In this document: piece after piece, positions 23,357-30,654 of the stretch
Numbering within the stretch: position 1 is the stretch's first letter
Layout of the letters: each line of letters opens with the position of its first letter
Assembly: GCA_003554105.1 (NCBI GenBank)
Contig: PWFQ01000026.1
Coordinates: 1-32,788, forward strand
Direction of reading: 5' to 3'
DNA: 32,788 bases
DNA from: Clostridiaceae bacterium
GTDB lineage: Bacteria > Bacillota > Clostridia > Peptostreptococcales > T1SED10-28
Translations under genes and position numbers: made by a program
The notes under the pieces: model-generated
Seen by the model: only the letters and a program-made list of their open reading frames with translations
What the model was told of the DNA's origin: nothing
Database searches by the model: none

Positions 23357-24790
23357 GTGAAATATATCATTGGAATTGATGGAGGAACTCAGAGCACGAA
23401 GATAGGGATATACGATCTTGAGGGGAATCTTGTTATCGAAGAAAAGCAGAAACTCAGACCCTTGTATATACCGGATGCAAACACTGCAGAACATCCTGAT
23501 GATGATCTGTGGGAGTCGTTAAAGAAAGTCAGCAGTAAATTAATGAAGAGGTTTCAGGGGAATCATAAAGAGATTATTGGAATCGGTTTAGGGAGCATCC
23601 GCTGTTGCAGGGTCTACTTAAAAAAAGACGGATCCTTAGCCTACCCGGTAATTAATTGGATGGACAAACGTTTATCCGAGCCATATCAGCAGAATATTCC
23701 CGAAACAGCCTTTGTTACGACGACGACAGGATATCTCACTCACCGGTTGACCGGTGAATTTAAAGACACGGCAGCGAACTATGAAGGGATTTACGGACCC
23801 CTTGACCGGAAAAATTGGAAATGGAGTGATAAACCTTCAGAGTATACTCCGTATAATCTGACAAGGGATATGCTTTTTGATTTGGCACTGCCCGGAGAAC
23901 AATTAGGAGAAATTACAAAGAAGGCCCATGAAGCAACCGGGCTGCCGGCAGGATGCCCGGTATACGCCACCGCAAATGATAAAGCGGCAGAAGCCCTAGG
24001 TGCCGGTATCCACAACAAGGACTCCATTCTTGTATCATTAGGAACCTATATTGGGGGAATGATGAGAGGTGAAGAATATACAGATTCCGCTGAACATTAT
24101 TGGTCAAATTTAGCGGCAATCCCACATGAATATCTTTATGAAACCAGCAATGGAATTCGAAGAGGGATGTGGAGCATCTCCTGGTTTAAAGATCTGATCG
24201 GAAAGGAGATCGAACAAACCGCAGTGCGTAGAGGAAGAACAGTGGAAGACCTCCTCGAAGAGGAAGCAAAAGAGATACATCCCGGCAGTGACGGATTGAT
24301 GACTGTTGGAGAATTTTTAGCCCCTAACTCGATGCCATACCGGAAGGCACTGTTCATTGGCCTGGACGGCCGCCATAAAAGGGGACATATGTATCGTTCG
24401 ATTATGGAATCCATCGCAATGACAATGAAAATCAGTGTGGATAAAATGTGCAAAGAACTGGGAGAAAAACCGAAACAAGTAATTGTTTCAGGCGGAGGAT
24501 CCAACAGTGATTTATTTATGCAAATTTTCGCCGATGTCTACGGCATTAAGAGCGTAAGGAACGTCATTAACAATGCAGCAGGAATTGGTGCTGCCATTAA
24601 TGTGGCAGTGGGGGCAGGATGTTATCCAGATTATAAGACAGCTGTGGAGAGAATGGTGAAAATTAAGGACTCCTTTGAACCGATTCCCGAGCATCATGAT
24701 TTGTATACGAAAGTAATTGATCAAGTGTATACAGAAATTAAAGAGTATGCCGATCCCATCAACAAAAAAATCTATTCGATCTTTGGTTAA
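23357..24790 (+). CDS. FGGY-family carbohydrate kinase, YgcE-like
   Basis: A 477-residue sugar kinase. The N-terminal phosphate-1 motif is GIDGGTQSTKIGIYD, followed by GIGLGSIRCCRVYL. In the middle are WMDKRLSEPYQQ, then TGYLTHRLTGEFKDTAANYEG, with a linker much shorter than in xylulokinase. The C-terminal ATPase domain contains ANDKAAEALGAGI, VSLGTYIGGMM, ISGGGSNSDLFMQIFADVYGI-type sequence (VSGGGSNSDLFMQ) and AAGIGAAINVAVGAG. The GIGLGSIRCCR and short TGYLTHRLTGEFKD segments match what I recall of E. coli YgcE, so the short linker is a subfamily trait, not a deletion. AGGAGG precedes GTG 23357. Its product may be the phospho-sugar sensed by the divergent RpiR regulator. Substrate unknown. 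Confidence 0.87.
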   Translation: MKYIIGIDGGTQSTKIGIYDLEGNLVIEEKQKLRPLYIPDANTAEHPDDDLWESLKKVSSKLMKRFQGNHKEIIGIGLGSIRCCRVYLKKDGSLAYPVINWMDKRLSEPYQQNIPETAFVTTTTGYLTHRLTGEFKDTAANYEGIYGPLDRKNWKWSDKPSEYTPYNLTRDMLFDLALPGEQLGEITKKAHEATGLPAGCPVYATANDKAAEALGAGIHNKDSILVSLGTYIGGMMRGEEYTDSAEHYWSNLAAIPHEYLYETSNGIRRGMWSISWFKDLIGKEIEQTAVRRGRTVEDLLEEEAKEIHPGSDGLMTVGEFLAPNSMPYRKALFIGLDGRHKRGHMYRSIMESIAMTMKISVDKMCKELGEKPKQVIVSGGGSNSDLFMQIFADVYGIKSVRNVINNAAGIGAAINVAVGAGCYPDYKTAVERMVKIKDSFEPIPEHHDLYTKVIDQVYTEIKEYADPINKKIYSIFG

Positions 24791-24791
24791 A

Positions 24792-25745
24792 TCAGCTCTG
24801 TAGCTGGCGCCTTTTGAAAGAGGCGTCTTTTTTTGCAGTCCATAGATCCTTTAGGGAAATCGAATAAAGTGCAGCGAGAACAAGGAGCATTCCAAAAACC
24901 GTTTTTGGGGTGATCGCTTCTTTCAGAATGAAAAAGCTCACAACAGTGGTCACCACAGGCATCAGATTCATGTATAAAGATGCAACTTCAACACCCACCA
25001 GGTTCATGCCCTGGACATAATAATAATAACCAATTGCTGAGCAGATTACTCCCACAAAAAGAAGATTCAGGGTTAGTGGCAGAATCAGTTCCGCCTCATT
25101 GAAAGGAGCAATAAATTCAGGAAGATCATAAAGGGCAAAGAAGAAAAGAAACACGGTTCCGAATAAACATTGCTTGTAAAGGAGATATAAACTGGTGAAT
25201 TTTCTCTGCAATGTGTAGGTTTTGAAGGTATATGCAATCCAACTGAAAATCGCGAAAAACATATAAAAGATGCCTTGGAGCTCTGATGATTCTCTTAAAT
25301 CTCCCAAAGGTGTATTCAATACCATATAGACCCCTGAAAGTGCGATGATAAACGCAAGGATGGAAAACCATTTCAACGGCTTTCTAAAGATGATCACATT
25401 TGTTAAGAGGGTAAACAGGGGAATCAAAGCACAAATTAAAGCAGTTAAGGAAGCGGTTAGATGAACCAGAGCCAGGGTCTGGAAAATATAATAGATTCCT
25501 ACGCCTAAAACACCACTGATCATGAATTGGACCTGATCCTTCCATAAGACGGTTTTTGGCTTCAGTGAGTCAAACGATTTGTTTTTCAGCAAAGCATATA
25601 AAAAGATCGTGGCGATAAAAAAACGGGAAAACGTAATAGCGAAGGGGGGCAGATAGCCCAGTAGATATTTCATGCTGACAAAGTTTACACCGAAGATTGA
25701 GACTCCTATTGCTGCATAGAGATTGCCCCGTGCTTTGTTAACCAT
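24792..25745 (-). CDS. DMT-family (EamA) transporter
   Basis: A 317-residue inner-membrane protein with about ten hydrophobic helices in two EamA repeats. The first repeat begins AAIGVSIFGVNFVSMKYLLGYLPP with SRFFIATIFLYALL. The second includes IFSWIAYTFKTYTLQRK and EVASLYMNLMPVVTTVVSFFILKEAITP, the typical EamA ending. Family members export amino acids, metabolites or drugs; the substrate cannot be named. ATG 25745 is chosen because AGGAGGAG lies about seven bases upstream; a further in-frame ATG at 25766 lies upstream of that site. It converges on the kinase gene with one base between the stop codons. Although adjacent to the operon it is on the opposite strand and need not be related. Confidence 0.9.
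   Translation of the reverse strand: MVNKARGNLYAAIGVSIFGVNFVSMKYLLGYLPPFAITFSRFFIATIFLYALLKNKSFDSLKPKTVLWKDQVQFMISGVLGVGIYYIFQTLALVHLTASLTALICALIPLFTLLTNVIIFRKPLKWFSILAFIIALSGVYMVLNTPLGDLRESSELQGIFYMFFAIFSWIAYTFKTYTLQRKFTSLYLLYKQCLFGTVFLFFFALYDLPEFIAPFNEAELILPLTLNLLFVGVICSAIGYYYYVQGMNLVGVEVASLYMNLMPVVTTVVSFFILKEAITPKTVFGMLLVLAALYSISLKDLWTAKKDASFKRRQLQS
24807..24834 (+). terminator. Terminator after the sugar kinase gene
   Basis: GCGCCTTT (24807-24814) pairs with AGAGGCGT (24819-24826), including G-U pairs, followed by C and seven T residues. It closes the five-gene operon and lies within the 3' coding end of the convergent DMT gene. Confidence 0.65.
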
Positions 25746-25771
25746 ACGATCTCTCCTCCTAATCATTGTTA

Positions 25772-25787
25772 ATTATAAAACGCGTTT
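25772..25787 (-). promoter_or_regulatory. Possible -10 box and palindrome upstream of the DMT gene
   Basis: On the minus strand TATAAT (25772-25777) is immediately preceded by the perfect ten-base palindrome AAACGCGTTT (25778-25787). A -35 box is not convincing. The palindrome could be an operator, but one copy of ten bases is weak evidence. Confidence 0.35.
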
Positions 25788-25930
25788 ATTACATTATGGA
25801 GGATCACTGAAAGAAAAGCAATAAAAAGTTGTATTTTTAAGTTTCGAACTTCGTTTATCGGATTACTGGATCAAATCAAGGGTATATATTTTCGCAGTTA
25901 CAGTTGATCTACTAAAAGGAGGCTTGAACC

Positions 25931-26251
25931 ATGAGGGCAGTTAAAATCATTGGGTGGTTAGGTGTCATCGCTATGACGGCGGCAATCGGAAACGGATTTC
26001 TCAATGGAAATTTCACAGACGATGGAGGAGAGCTGTTAAGAAATCCATGGGGCATCGTCTCATTGGTTGACTTGTATGTTGGATTTATCATTTTCTCGAT
26101 CTGGATTGCTCTGAGGGAAAAGAGCGTAGGCGCAAAAATCGTCTGGATTGTGTTAATGATGATTCTTGGATTTTTCACCGGCAGTGTCTATCTTCTAAAG
26201 GCTGCATATGAAAGTAAAGGCGACAAAAGAGTTTTTCTGATGGGGAAGTGA
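25931..26251 (+). CDS. DUF1475-like small membrane protein
   Basis: A 106-residue protein with three hydrophobic segments (about residues 5-25, 45-63 and 68-90). The central part, LLRNPWGIVSLVDLYVGFIIFSIWIALREKS, resembles the DUF1475 family of uncharacterised small membrane proteins. AAAAGGAGG lies nine bases before ATG 25931. The HAD phosphatase gene follows after 34 bases and may share its transcript. No function can be assigned. Confidence 0.75.
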   Translation: MRAVKIIGWLGVIAMTAAIGNGFLNGNFTDDGGELLRNPWGIVSLVDLYVGFIIFSIWIALREKSVGAKIVWIVLMMILGFFTGSVYLLKAAYESKGDKRVFLMGK

Positions 26252-26285
26252 GGAAAATCAATTATTTAAGGAGTTGTACATTGTA

Positions 26286-26975
26286 ATGATCAAAGGAATT
26301 CTGTTTGATAAAGATGGAACACTGATCGAATTTGAAGAAACCTGGCATAAAATTTTCAAAGACATTTTTGAAGCCCTTGAAAAAAAGCATGGCTTATCAA
26401 AAGAGAAAACGAAAAAAATCAAAGATGTTTCAGGATTCATGGAAAGTTCCTTCAAAAAAGAAAGTCTTATTCAGTACGCAACGGTGGAAGATATTATTTC
26501 TCAATGGGAAACTGCAATTGCAGATCCTTACTTTACGAAAGATCTGCTAAGACAGATTATGGTGGAGCATGGGAAAAATTCTGAGATTGTTCCGATACAG
26601 GATGCGGTTAAAACAGTAAAAAGTTTATATAAAGATGGATATATTATAGGTCTTGCAACGGCAGACAGCAAGGAATCAACGTTGGATAATCTTCAAAGGT
26701 TGGGAATTCTGAAGTATTTTCACTTTATCGGAAGCGATGACGGTTTTTATCGAGGCAAGCCGGATCCTCATATGGGGGAAGCTTTTAGTGAAATCCATGG
26801 ATTTCTGCCGAATGAAGTGCTTTATGTGGGAGACAGCATCACAGATATGCTGTTTGCAGAAGCATGTGGGTTTAATTTTGTCGGGATTATGGGGAGCAAT
26901 AATTCCTGGGATATATTTCAGGAAAAAGAGTATCCCACAATCACTAAGCTGTCTGAACTGAAGGAATACATGTGA
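26286..26975 (+). CDS. HAD-family phosphatase (phosphoglycolate phosphatase-like)
   Basis: A 229-residue cytoplasmic hydrolase of the haloacid dehalogenase superfamily. Motif I is FDKDGTL, with nucleophile Asp8 and acid/base Asp10. A helical cap domain follows (about residues 15-95). Motif II is LATADS (the Thr/Ser position), the motif III lysine is in RGKPDPHM, and motif IV is YVGDSITDMLFAEACG. The order matches Gph/PGP-like phosphatases. The substrate is probably a small phosphorylated metabolite but cannot be named. ATG 26286 lies 12 bases after AAGGAG, slightly far; no better in-frame start exists between. Confidence 0.85.
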   Translation: MIKGILFDKDGTLIEFEETWHKIFKDIFEALEKKHGLSKEKTKKIKDVSGFMESSFKKESLIQYATVEDIISQWETAIADPYFTKDLLRQIMVEHGKNSEIVPIQDAVKTVKSLYKDGYIIGLATADSKESTLDNLQRLGILKYFHFIGSDDGFYRGKPDPHMGEAFSEIHGFLPNEVLYVGDSITDMLFAEACGFNFVGIMGSNNSWDIFQEKEYPTITKLSELKEYM

Positions 26976-27004
26976 CAAGGTGGAAAATGAATGTACTATA
27001 AAAC

Positions 27005-27036
27005 AAGGACCTATCCTCATGGAGGATAAGTCCTTA
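27005..27036. terminator. Bidirectional terminator between the HAD and KtrA genes
   Basis: AAGGAC-C-TATCCTC pairs with GAGGATA-A-GTCCTT (27005-27036) around ATG, with one internal mismatch. TATTTTAT follows on the plus strand and TGTTTTAT on the minus strand. It serves two convergent genes. Confidence 0.8.
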
Positions 27037-27038
27037 TT

Positions 27039-27686
27039 TTATAATCCTTGAATTTTTCTAAGATCCTTTTTATGTCCAATGACAACAAGAACATCATCTT
27101 TATTTACTATATCTTCAGCATTGGGAGTAATATTGATCTCGTCCCCTCCTTTTATTGCCAATACATTAATACCAAATTTTGCCCTTAAATCCAGAGCAGC
27201 AAGATCTTTATCGATCCAATCCTTTGGAGATTGCAGCTCGATAATGCTATACTCCTGAGAAAGTTCGATATAATCAAGAATATTATGAGCCACGATATTG
27301 TGAGCAACCCTCTCGCCCATTTCTCTTTCCGGAAAAACAACCCGGTCAGCACCGATTTTATAAAGCACTTTTGCATGCAGGTCGCTTTGTGCCTTTGCAA
27401 TGATATAATCAATTCCCGCCTCTTTCGCGATGAGCGTGGCCATAATTGATGTTTCAATGTCAGTGGCGACAGAAATAACGGCTACGTCAAAGTTCTTAAT
27501 TCCCAGAGAATGAAGAGCATTTGCGTCAGTGCCACTTGCTTGGACTGCATGGGTTACATGATCTGAAAGCTCTTGGATTGTAGCTTCATCCTTGTCAACG
27601 GCAAGCACATCATGTCCAAGCTTTACCAAGGTTTTAGCAACACTGCCACCGAAACGTCCACAACCGATTACGATAAATTGTTTCAT
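27039..27686 (-). CDS. ktrA: Potassium uptake regulatory subunit KtrA/KtrC type
   Basis: A 215-residue RCK protein that forms the cytoplasmic gating ring of a Ktr potassium transporter. The N-terminal Rossmann fold has the nucleotide motif GCGRFG (residues 8-13) and an acidic residue after the second strand in LAVDKDE, as expected for ATP/ADP or NAD binding. The C-terminal RCK_C domain (about residues 135-215) ends in VNKDDVLVVIGHKKDLRKI; in KtrA this domain can bind c-di-AMP. It lies 30 bases downstream of ktrB on the same strand, forming a two-gene operon. ATG 27686 is preceded on the minus strand by AAAGGA. Confidence 0.92.
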   Translation of the reverse strand: MKQFIVIGCGRFGGSVAKTLVKLGHDVLAVDKDEATIQELSDHVTHAVQASGTDANALHSLGIKNFDVAVISVATDIETSIMATLIAKEAGIDYIIAKAQSDLHAKVLYKIGADRVVFPEREMGERVAHNIVAHNILDYIELSQEYSIIELQSPKDWIDKDLAALDLRAKFGINVLAIKGGDEINITPNAEDIVNKDDVLVVIGHKKDLRKIQGL

Positions 27687-27716
27687 GGAATCAGTCCTTT
27701 CTTACAGAGTAAAGGT

Positions 27717-29069
27717 TTAGCCGATAATCACTTTTTCTTCAGGGTAGCTGATTTTTCCCGCATCTTTGTGATGTTTTTGCATTAGTGCCAAAGCAAGTGT
27801 GAAAGGGCCTACGCGTCCGGCAAACATAAGGAGAGTTATCAAGATGCGCGCAAATGGACTTAGAGATGAAGTTGCTCCTACAGAGAGGCCTACCGTCCCG
27901 AACGCAGATGTGGTTTCGAAAATAATATCCATAAATGAGAGATGACTTTCCGTAATCGTTAAAATCATTGTTACAACAACCACTAATCCAAGAGCGACCA
28001 GCATTATGGTAAGGGCACGGTTGATGATCTGGCGGGGAACTCTCCGTCTAAATACCTCAGTATCTCTTTTTCCTTGGATTTCAGAAATAATTGTAAAAAG
28101 AATGATTCCAAAGGTGACGGTTTTTATTCCGCCGGCTGTTGATGCCGGAGAGCCTCCGATAAACATCAAAATGATGGTGAGGAATTTTGAGGCATCAGTA
28201 AGTCCTGCTGTATCAATAGTATTAAAGCCTGCTGTTCTGGTTGTTACTGACTGGAAAAAAGCAGCCATTGGCCGTTCGTAAATGGAGATATCACCTAAGG
28301 TGGCAGGATTCCCCCACTCTAATATTAAAAACAGCAGGAAACCTATCCCCAAAAGCAAACCGGAGATGATCAAGACAAGCTTAGTATGAAAGGACCACTC
28401 TTTTCGATTTCTATAGTTAACTGCTAAATCCAATATAACTGTAAAACCCAACCCGCCTAGTATGATCAGTAGAGGTATGGTGAAATTAATTACGGGATCT
28501 CTTACGAAAGGCATCAGACTTCTTCCATCGCCGATAAGATCGAAACCTGCATTGCAAAAAGCAGAGACTGAATGAAAAATGCTATACCCTATTCCCTTTG
28601 ACCAGCCATAGATCGGAACAAATCGTGTTGAAAGGAAAAGGGCACCAATACTTTCGATAGTTAAGGTACCGAGAAAAATATACTTTGTTAAACGAACTAT
28701 ACCGGATAGATCAGTCTGGTTTAAGGATGTTTGAAGTAAAATTCTCTCCTTTAAGGAAATCTTCTTGCCTGCGGCCATCGCAAACATTGTGACCATGGTC
28801 ATAAAGCCCAATCCTCCTATTTGAATTAAGCTTAGGATAACAATTTGTCCGAAAGTTGACCAATAGCTTCCGGTGTCAACAACGACCAAACCGGTCACAG
28901 CGACAGCTGATGTAGCGGTAAACAGTGCATCCACATAATTTGTGCTTACACGTTCTACCGTTGAGACGGGTAGTATTAATAAAATGCTGCCAATGAAAAT
29001 AACAGCTGAAAAACCTAACACAATGAATCTTGTAGGGTTTATTTCACGGGTTTTAACTCTGAGCTCCAT
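27717..29069 (-). CDS. ktrB: Potassium-translocating subunit KtrB
   Basis: A 450-residue membrane protein of the TrkH/KtrB superfamily, with four helix-P-loop-helix repeats lining a potassium path. Selectivity-filter-type segments with the conserved glycine are visible as TSAVAVTGLVVVDT, SVSAFCNAGFDLIGDG, TRTAGFNTID and SAFGTVGLSVGAT. SPASTAGGIKTVTFG corresponds to the gating-loop region. Length is typical of KtrB and shorter than TrkH. It is transcribed first, followed by its RCK partner ktrA. It is divergent from a separate trkA-trkH pair, giving two potassium systems in one locus. The ribosome binding site in front of ATG 29069 (GGTGAA) is modest. Confidence 0.93.
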   Translation of the reverse strand: MELRVKTREINPTRFIVLGFSAVIFIGSILLILPVSTVERVSTNYVDALFTATSAVAVTGLVVVDTGSYWSTFGQIVILSLIQIGGLGFMTMVTMFAMAAGKKISLKERILLQTSLNQTDLSGIVRLTKYIFLGTLTIESIGALFLSTRFVPIYGWSKGIGYSIFHSVSAFCNAGFDLIGDGRSLMPFVRDPVINFTIPLLIILGGLGFTVILDLAVNYRNRKEWSFHTKLVLIISGLLLGIGFLLFLILEWGNPATLGDISIYERPMAAFFQSVTTRTAGFNTIDTAGLTDASKFLTIILMFIGGSPASTAGGIKTVTFGIILFTIISEIQGKRDTEVFRRRVPRQIINRALTIMLVALGLVVVVTMILTITESHLSFMDIIFETTSAFGTVGLSVGATSSLSPFARILITLLMFAGRVGPFTLALALMQKHHKDAGKISYPEEKVIIG

Positions 29070-29114
29070 AGGTTCACCAACGTCATTTTTATTATTTGAT
29101 TCTGATTAAAAAAT

Positions 29115-29123
29115 ATTGTATCA
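29115..29123 (-). promoter_or_regulatory. Putative extended -10 promoter of ktrBA
   Basis: On the minus strand TGATACAAT gives TACAAT with the TGn extension, 46 bases before the ktrB start. The -35 region is weak. Confidence 0.45.
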
Positions 29124-29174
29124 TGAAATGATAATGAATACTACATTCTTGTATAAACCATAGAATACTAAGGT

Positions 29175-29202
29175 TTGTTTTTATTCGACAATTCGTTATA
29201 AT
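29175..29202 (+). promoter_or_regulatory. Promoter of trkA-trkH
   Basis: TTGTTT (29175-29180) and a perfect TATAAT (29197-29202) with a 16-base spacer, about 45 bases before the trkA start. Confidence 0.6.
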
Positions 29203-29247
29203 AGAAATGATAAAAACTTTAAGATGCTTGAAGAAAGGATGAGCCAA

Positions 29248-30654
29248 TTGGAGATAATAATAGTTGGGGCAGGAAAAGTCGGCTATAAACTGGCGGAAGC
29301 CTTTGAAATAGAAGATAATAATGTAATTATGATTGATGTCAGCGCAAAAGCTTTAGAACGAGCGGACAATCAATTGGATGTGTTGACTGTTCGGGGAAAT
29401 GGCGCTCAATTATCATTGCTGAAAAGTTTAAAGACCGGCGAGAAGGATTTGTTGATTGCTGTAACAAGTAGCGATGAAGCCAATATTTTAATTGCATCAA
29501 CTGCGAAAAAACTTGGGTGTAAGAAAGTCGCAGCGAGAGTAAGAAACCCCGAATATTCCAAACAAATCGATTTTGTAAAAAAGGAGATGCAAATCGACTA
29601 TGTTGCAAATCCGGAACTGGAAACAGCAAAGGAAATATCAAAGTATGTAATTAAGGGAAAAGCTCTTCATATGGAAGATTTTGCAAATGGCCGGGTAGTA
29701 ATGACAGAATTTCGGGCAAAGAACCTGCCTCTTGCAAAAAATACCAGACTGAAAGAACTGGATATCCCAGGTCCGATGCTTATCGCAGCGATTCAAAGAG
29801 ATGGGGGAATTATTATTCCACATGGTGATACGATCATTCTAGAATCGGATTTGGTCTATATCATCGGGGAAAAACAGACAGTTAATAATTACTGCACCGA
29901 TTGCGGGAAACCAAGCGTTAGTAAGAGTGCTAAGAAAGTGATGATCCTAGGTGGAGGAAAAGCAGGGTATTATTTGGCAAAAAATCTGATTAAATCCGGT
30001 GTAAATGTAAAAATTGTGGAAAGAAGCGAAGAGCGATGCCGTTATCTTGCAGAAGAGCTTCCGGCAGCACTGATTATTCACGGAGATGGAACGGATAGTG
30101 ACTTACTTAAAGAAGAAAACATTGCAGAAACCGATGCATTAGTATCTCTAACCGGATATGATGAAGAAAATCTTTTGTTGGCATTGTTGGCAAAAAAACA
30201 TGGAGTTCCGAAAGTGATTGCGAAAGTGAGCAGGCCAAATTATATTCCGATTATCGAGCAGCTGGGAATTGACGTAGCTATTAATCCGGTTCTTATTACT
30301 GCCAGCGAAATATTACGTTATACCCAGGGAGGAAGGGTTGCATCACTGTCATTGCTACTTGGCGGAGAAGCGGAAGTAATCGAGCTGATTACTCAAGAAA
30401 ACTCTGCAATCGTCGGGAAACCATTAAAAGCATTGAACCTTCCAAGAGGACTGATCGTAGGAGCAATTGTGCGTAATGGTGAAGTCATTATTCCTAACGG
30501 AGACACGGTGGTAGGACCGGAAGAACGATTGATTATTTTCATCCTGCAGTCGGAAGTGAAAATTCTCAAGAAATTGTTCTATAAAACCAGAGGAGGGGTA
30601 TTTGGTGAACTTTGGAATAGTTATAAAGGTCTTAGGGACCCTTCTTCTATTTGA
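29248..30654 (+). CDS. trkA: Trk potassium transporter NAD-binding subunit TrkA
   Basis: A 468-residue cytoplasmic protein with two RCK units in tandem, the full TrkA layout. Nucleotide motifs are VGAGKVGYKLA at the N-terminus and LGGGKAGYYLA near residue 235; each unit ends with an RCK_C domain (IIPHGDTIILESDLVYIIG and VIIPNGDTVVGPEERLIIF). The linker between the units contains CTDCG, an unusual CxxC pair. I prefer TTG 29248 because MEIIIVGAGKVG fits the family and AAAGGATGAG lies just upstream; ATG 29224 is an in-frame alternative without a ribosome binding site. The 3' end overlaps trkH by 50 bases in another frame. Confidence 0.92.
   Translation: MEIIIVGAGKVGYKLAEAFEIEDNNVIMIDVSAKALERADNQLDVLTVRGNGAQLSLLKSLKTGEKDLLIAVTSSDEANILIASTAKKLGCKKVAARVRNPEYSKQIDFVKKEMQIDYVANPELETAKEISKYVIKGKALHMEDFANGRVVMTEFRAKNLPLAKNTRLKELDIPGPMLIAAIQRDGGIIIPHGDTIILESDLVYIIGEKQTVNNYCTDCGKPSVSKSAKKVMILGGGKAGYYLAKNLIKSGVNVKIVERSEERCRYLAEELPAALIIHGDGTDSDLLKEENIAETDALVSLTGYDEENLLLALLAKKHGVPKVIAKVSRPNYIPIIEQLGIDVAINPVLITASEILRYTQGGRVASLSLLLGGEAEVIELITQENSAIVGKPLKALNLPRGLIVGAIVRNGEVIIPNGDTVVGPEERLIIFILQSEVKILKKLFYKTRGGVFGELWNSYKGLRDPSSI

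Noticed and set aside
29070-29223. Possible c-di-AMP (ydaO) riboswitch before the potassium genes
   Set aside because: The region is too short and lacks the conserved ydaO core; it holds two divergent promoters instead.
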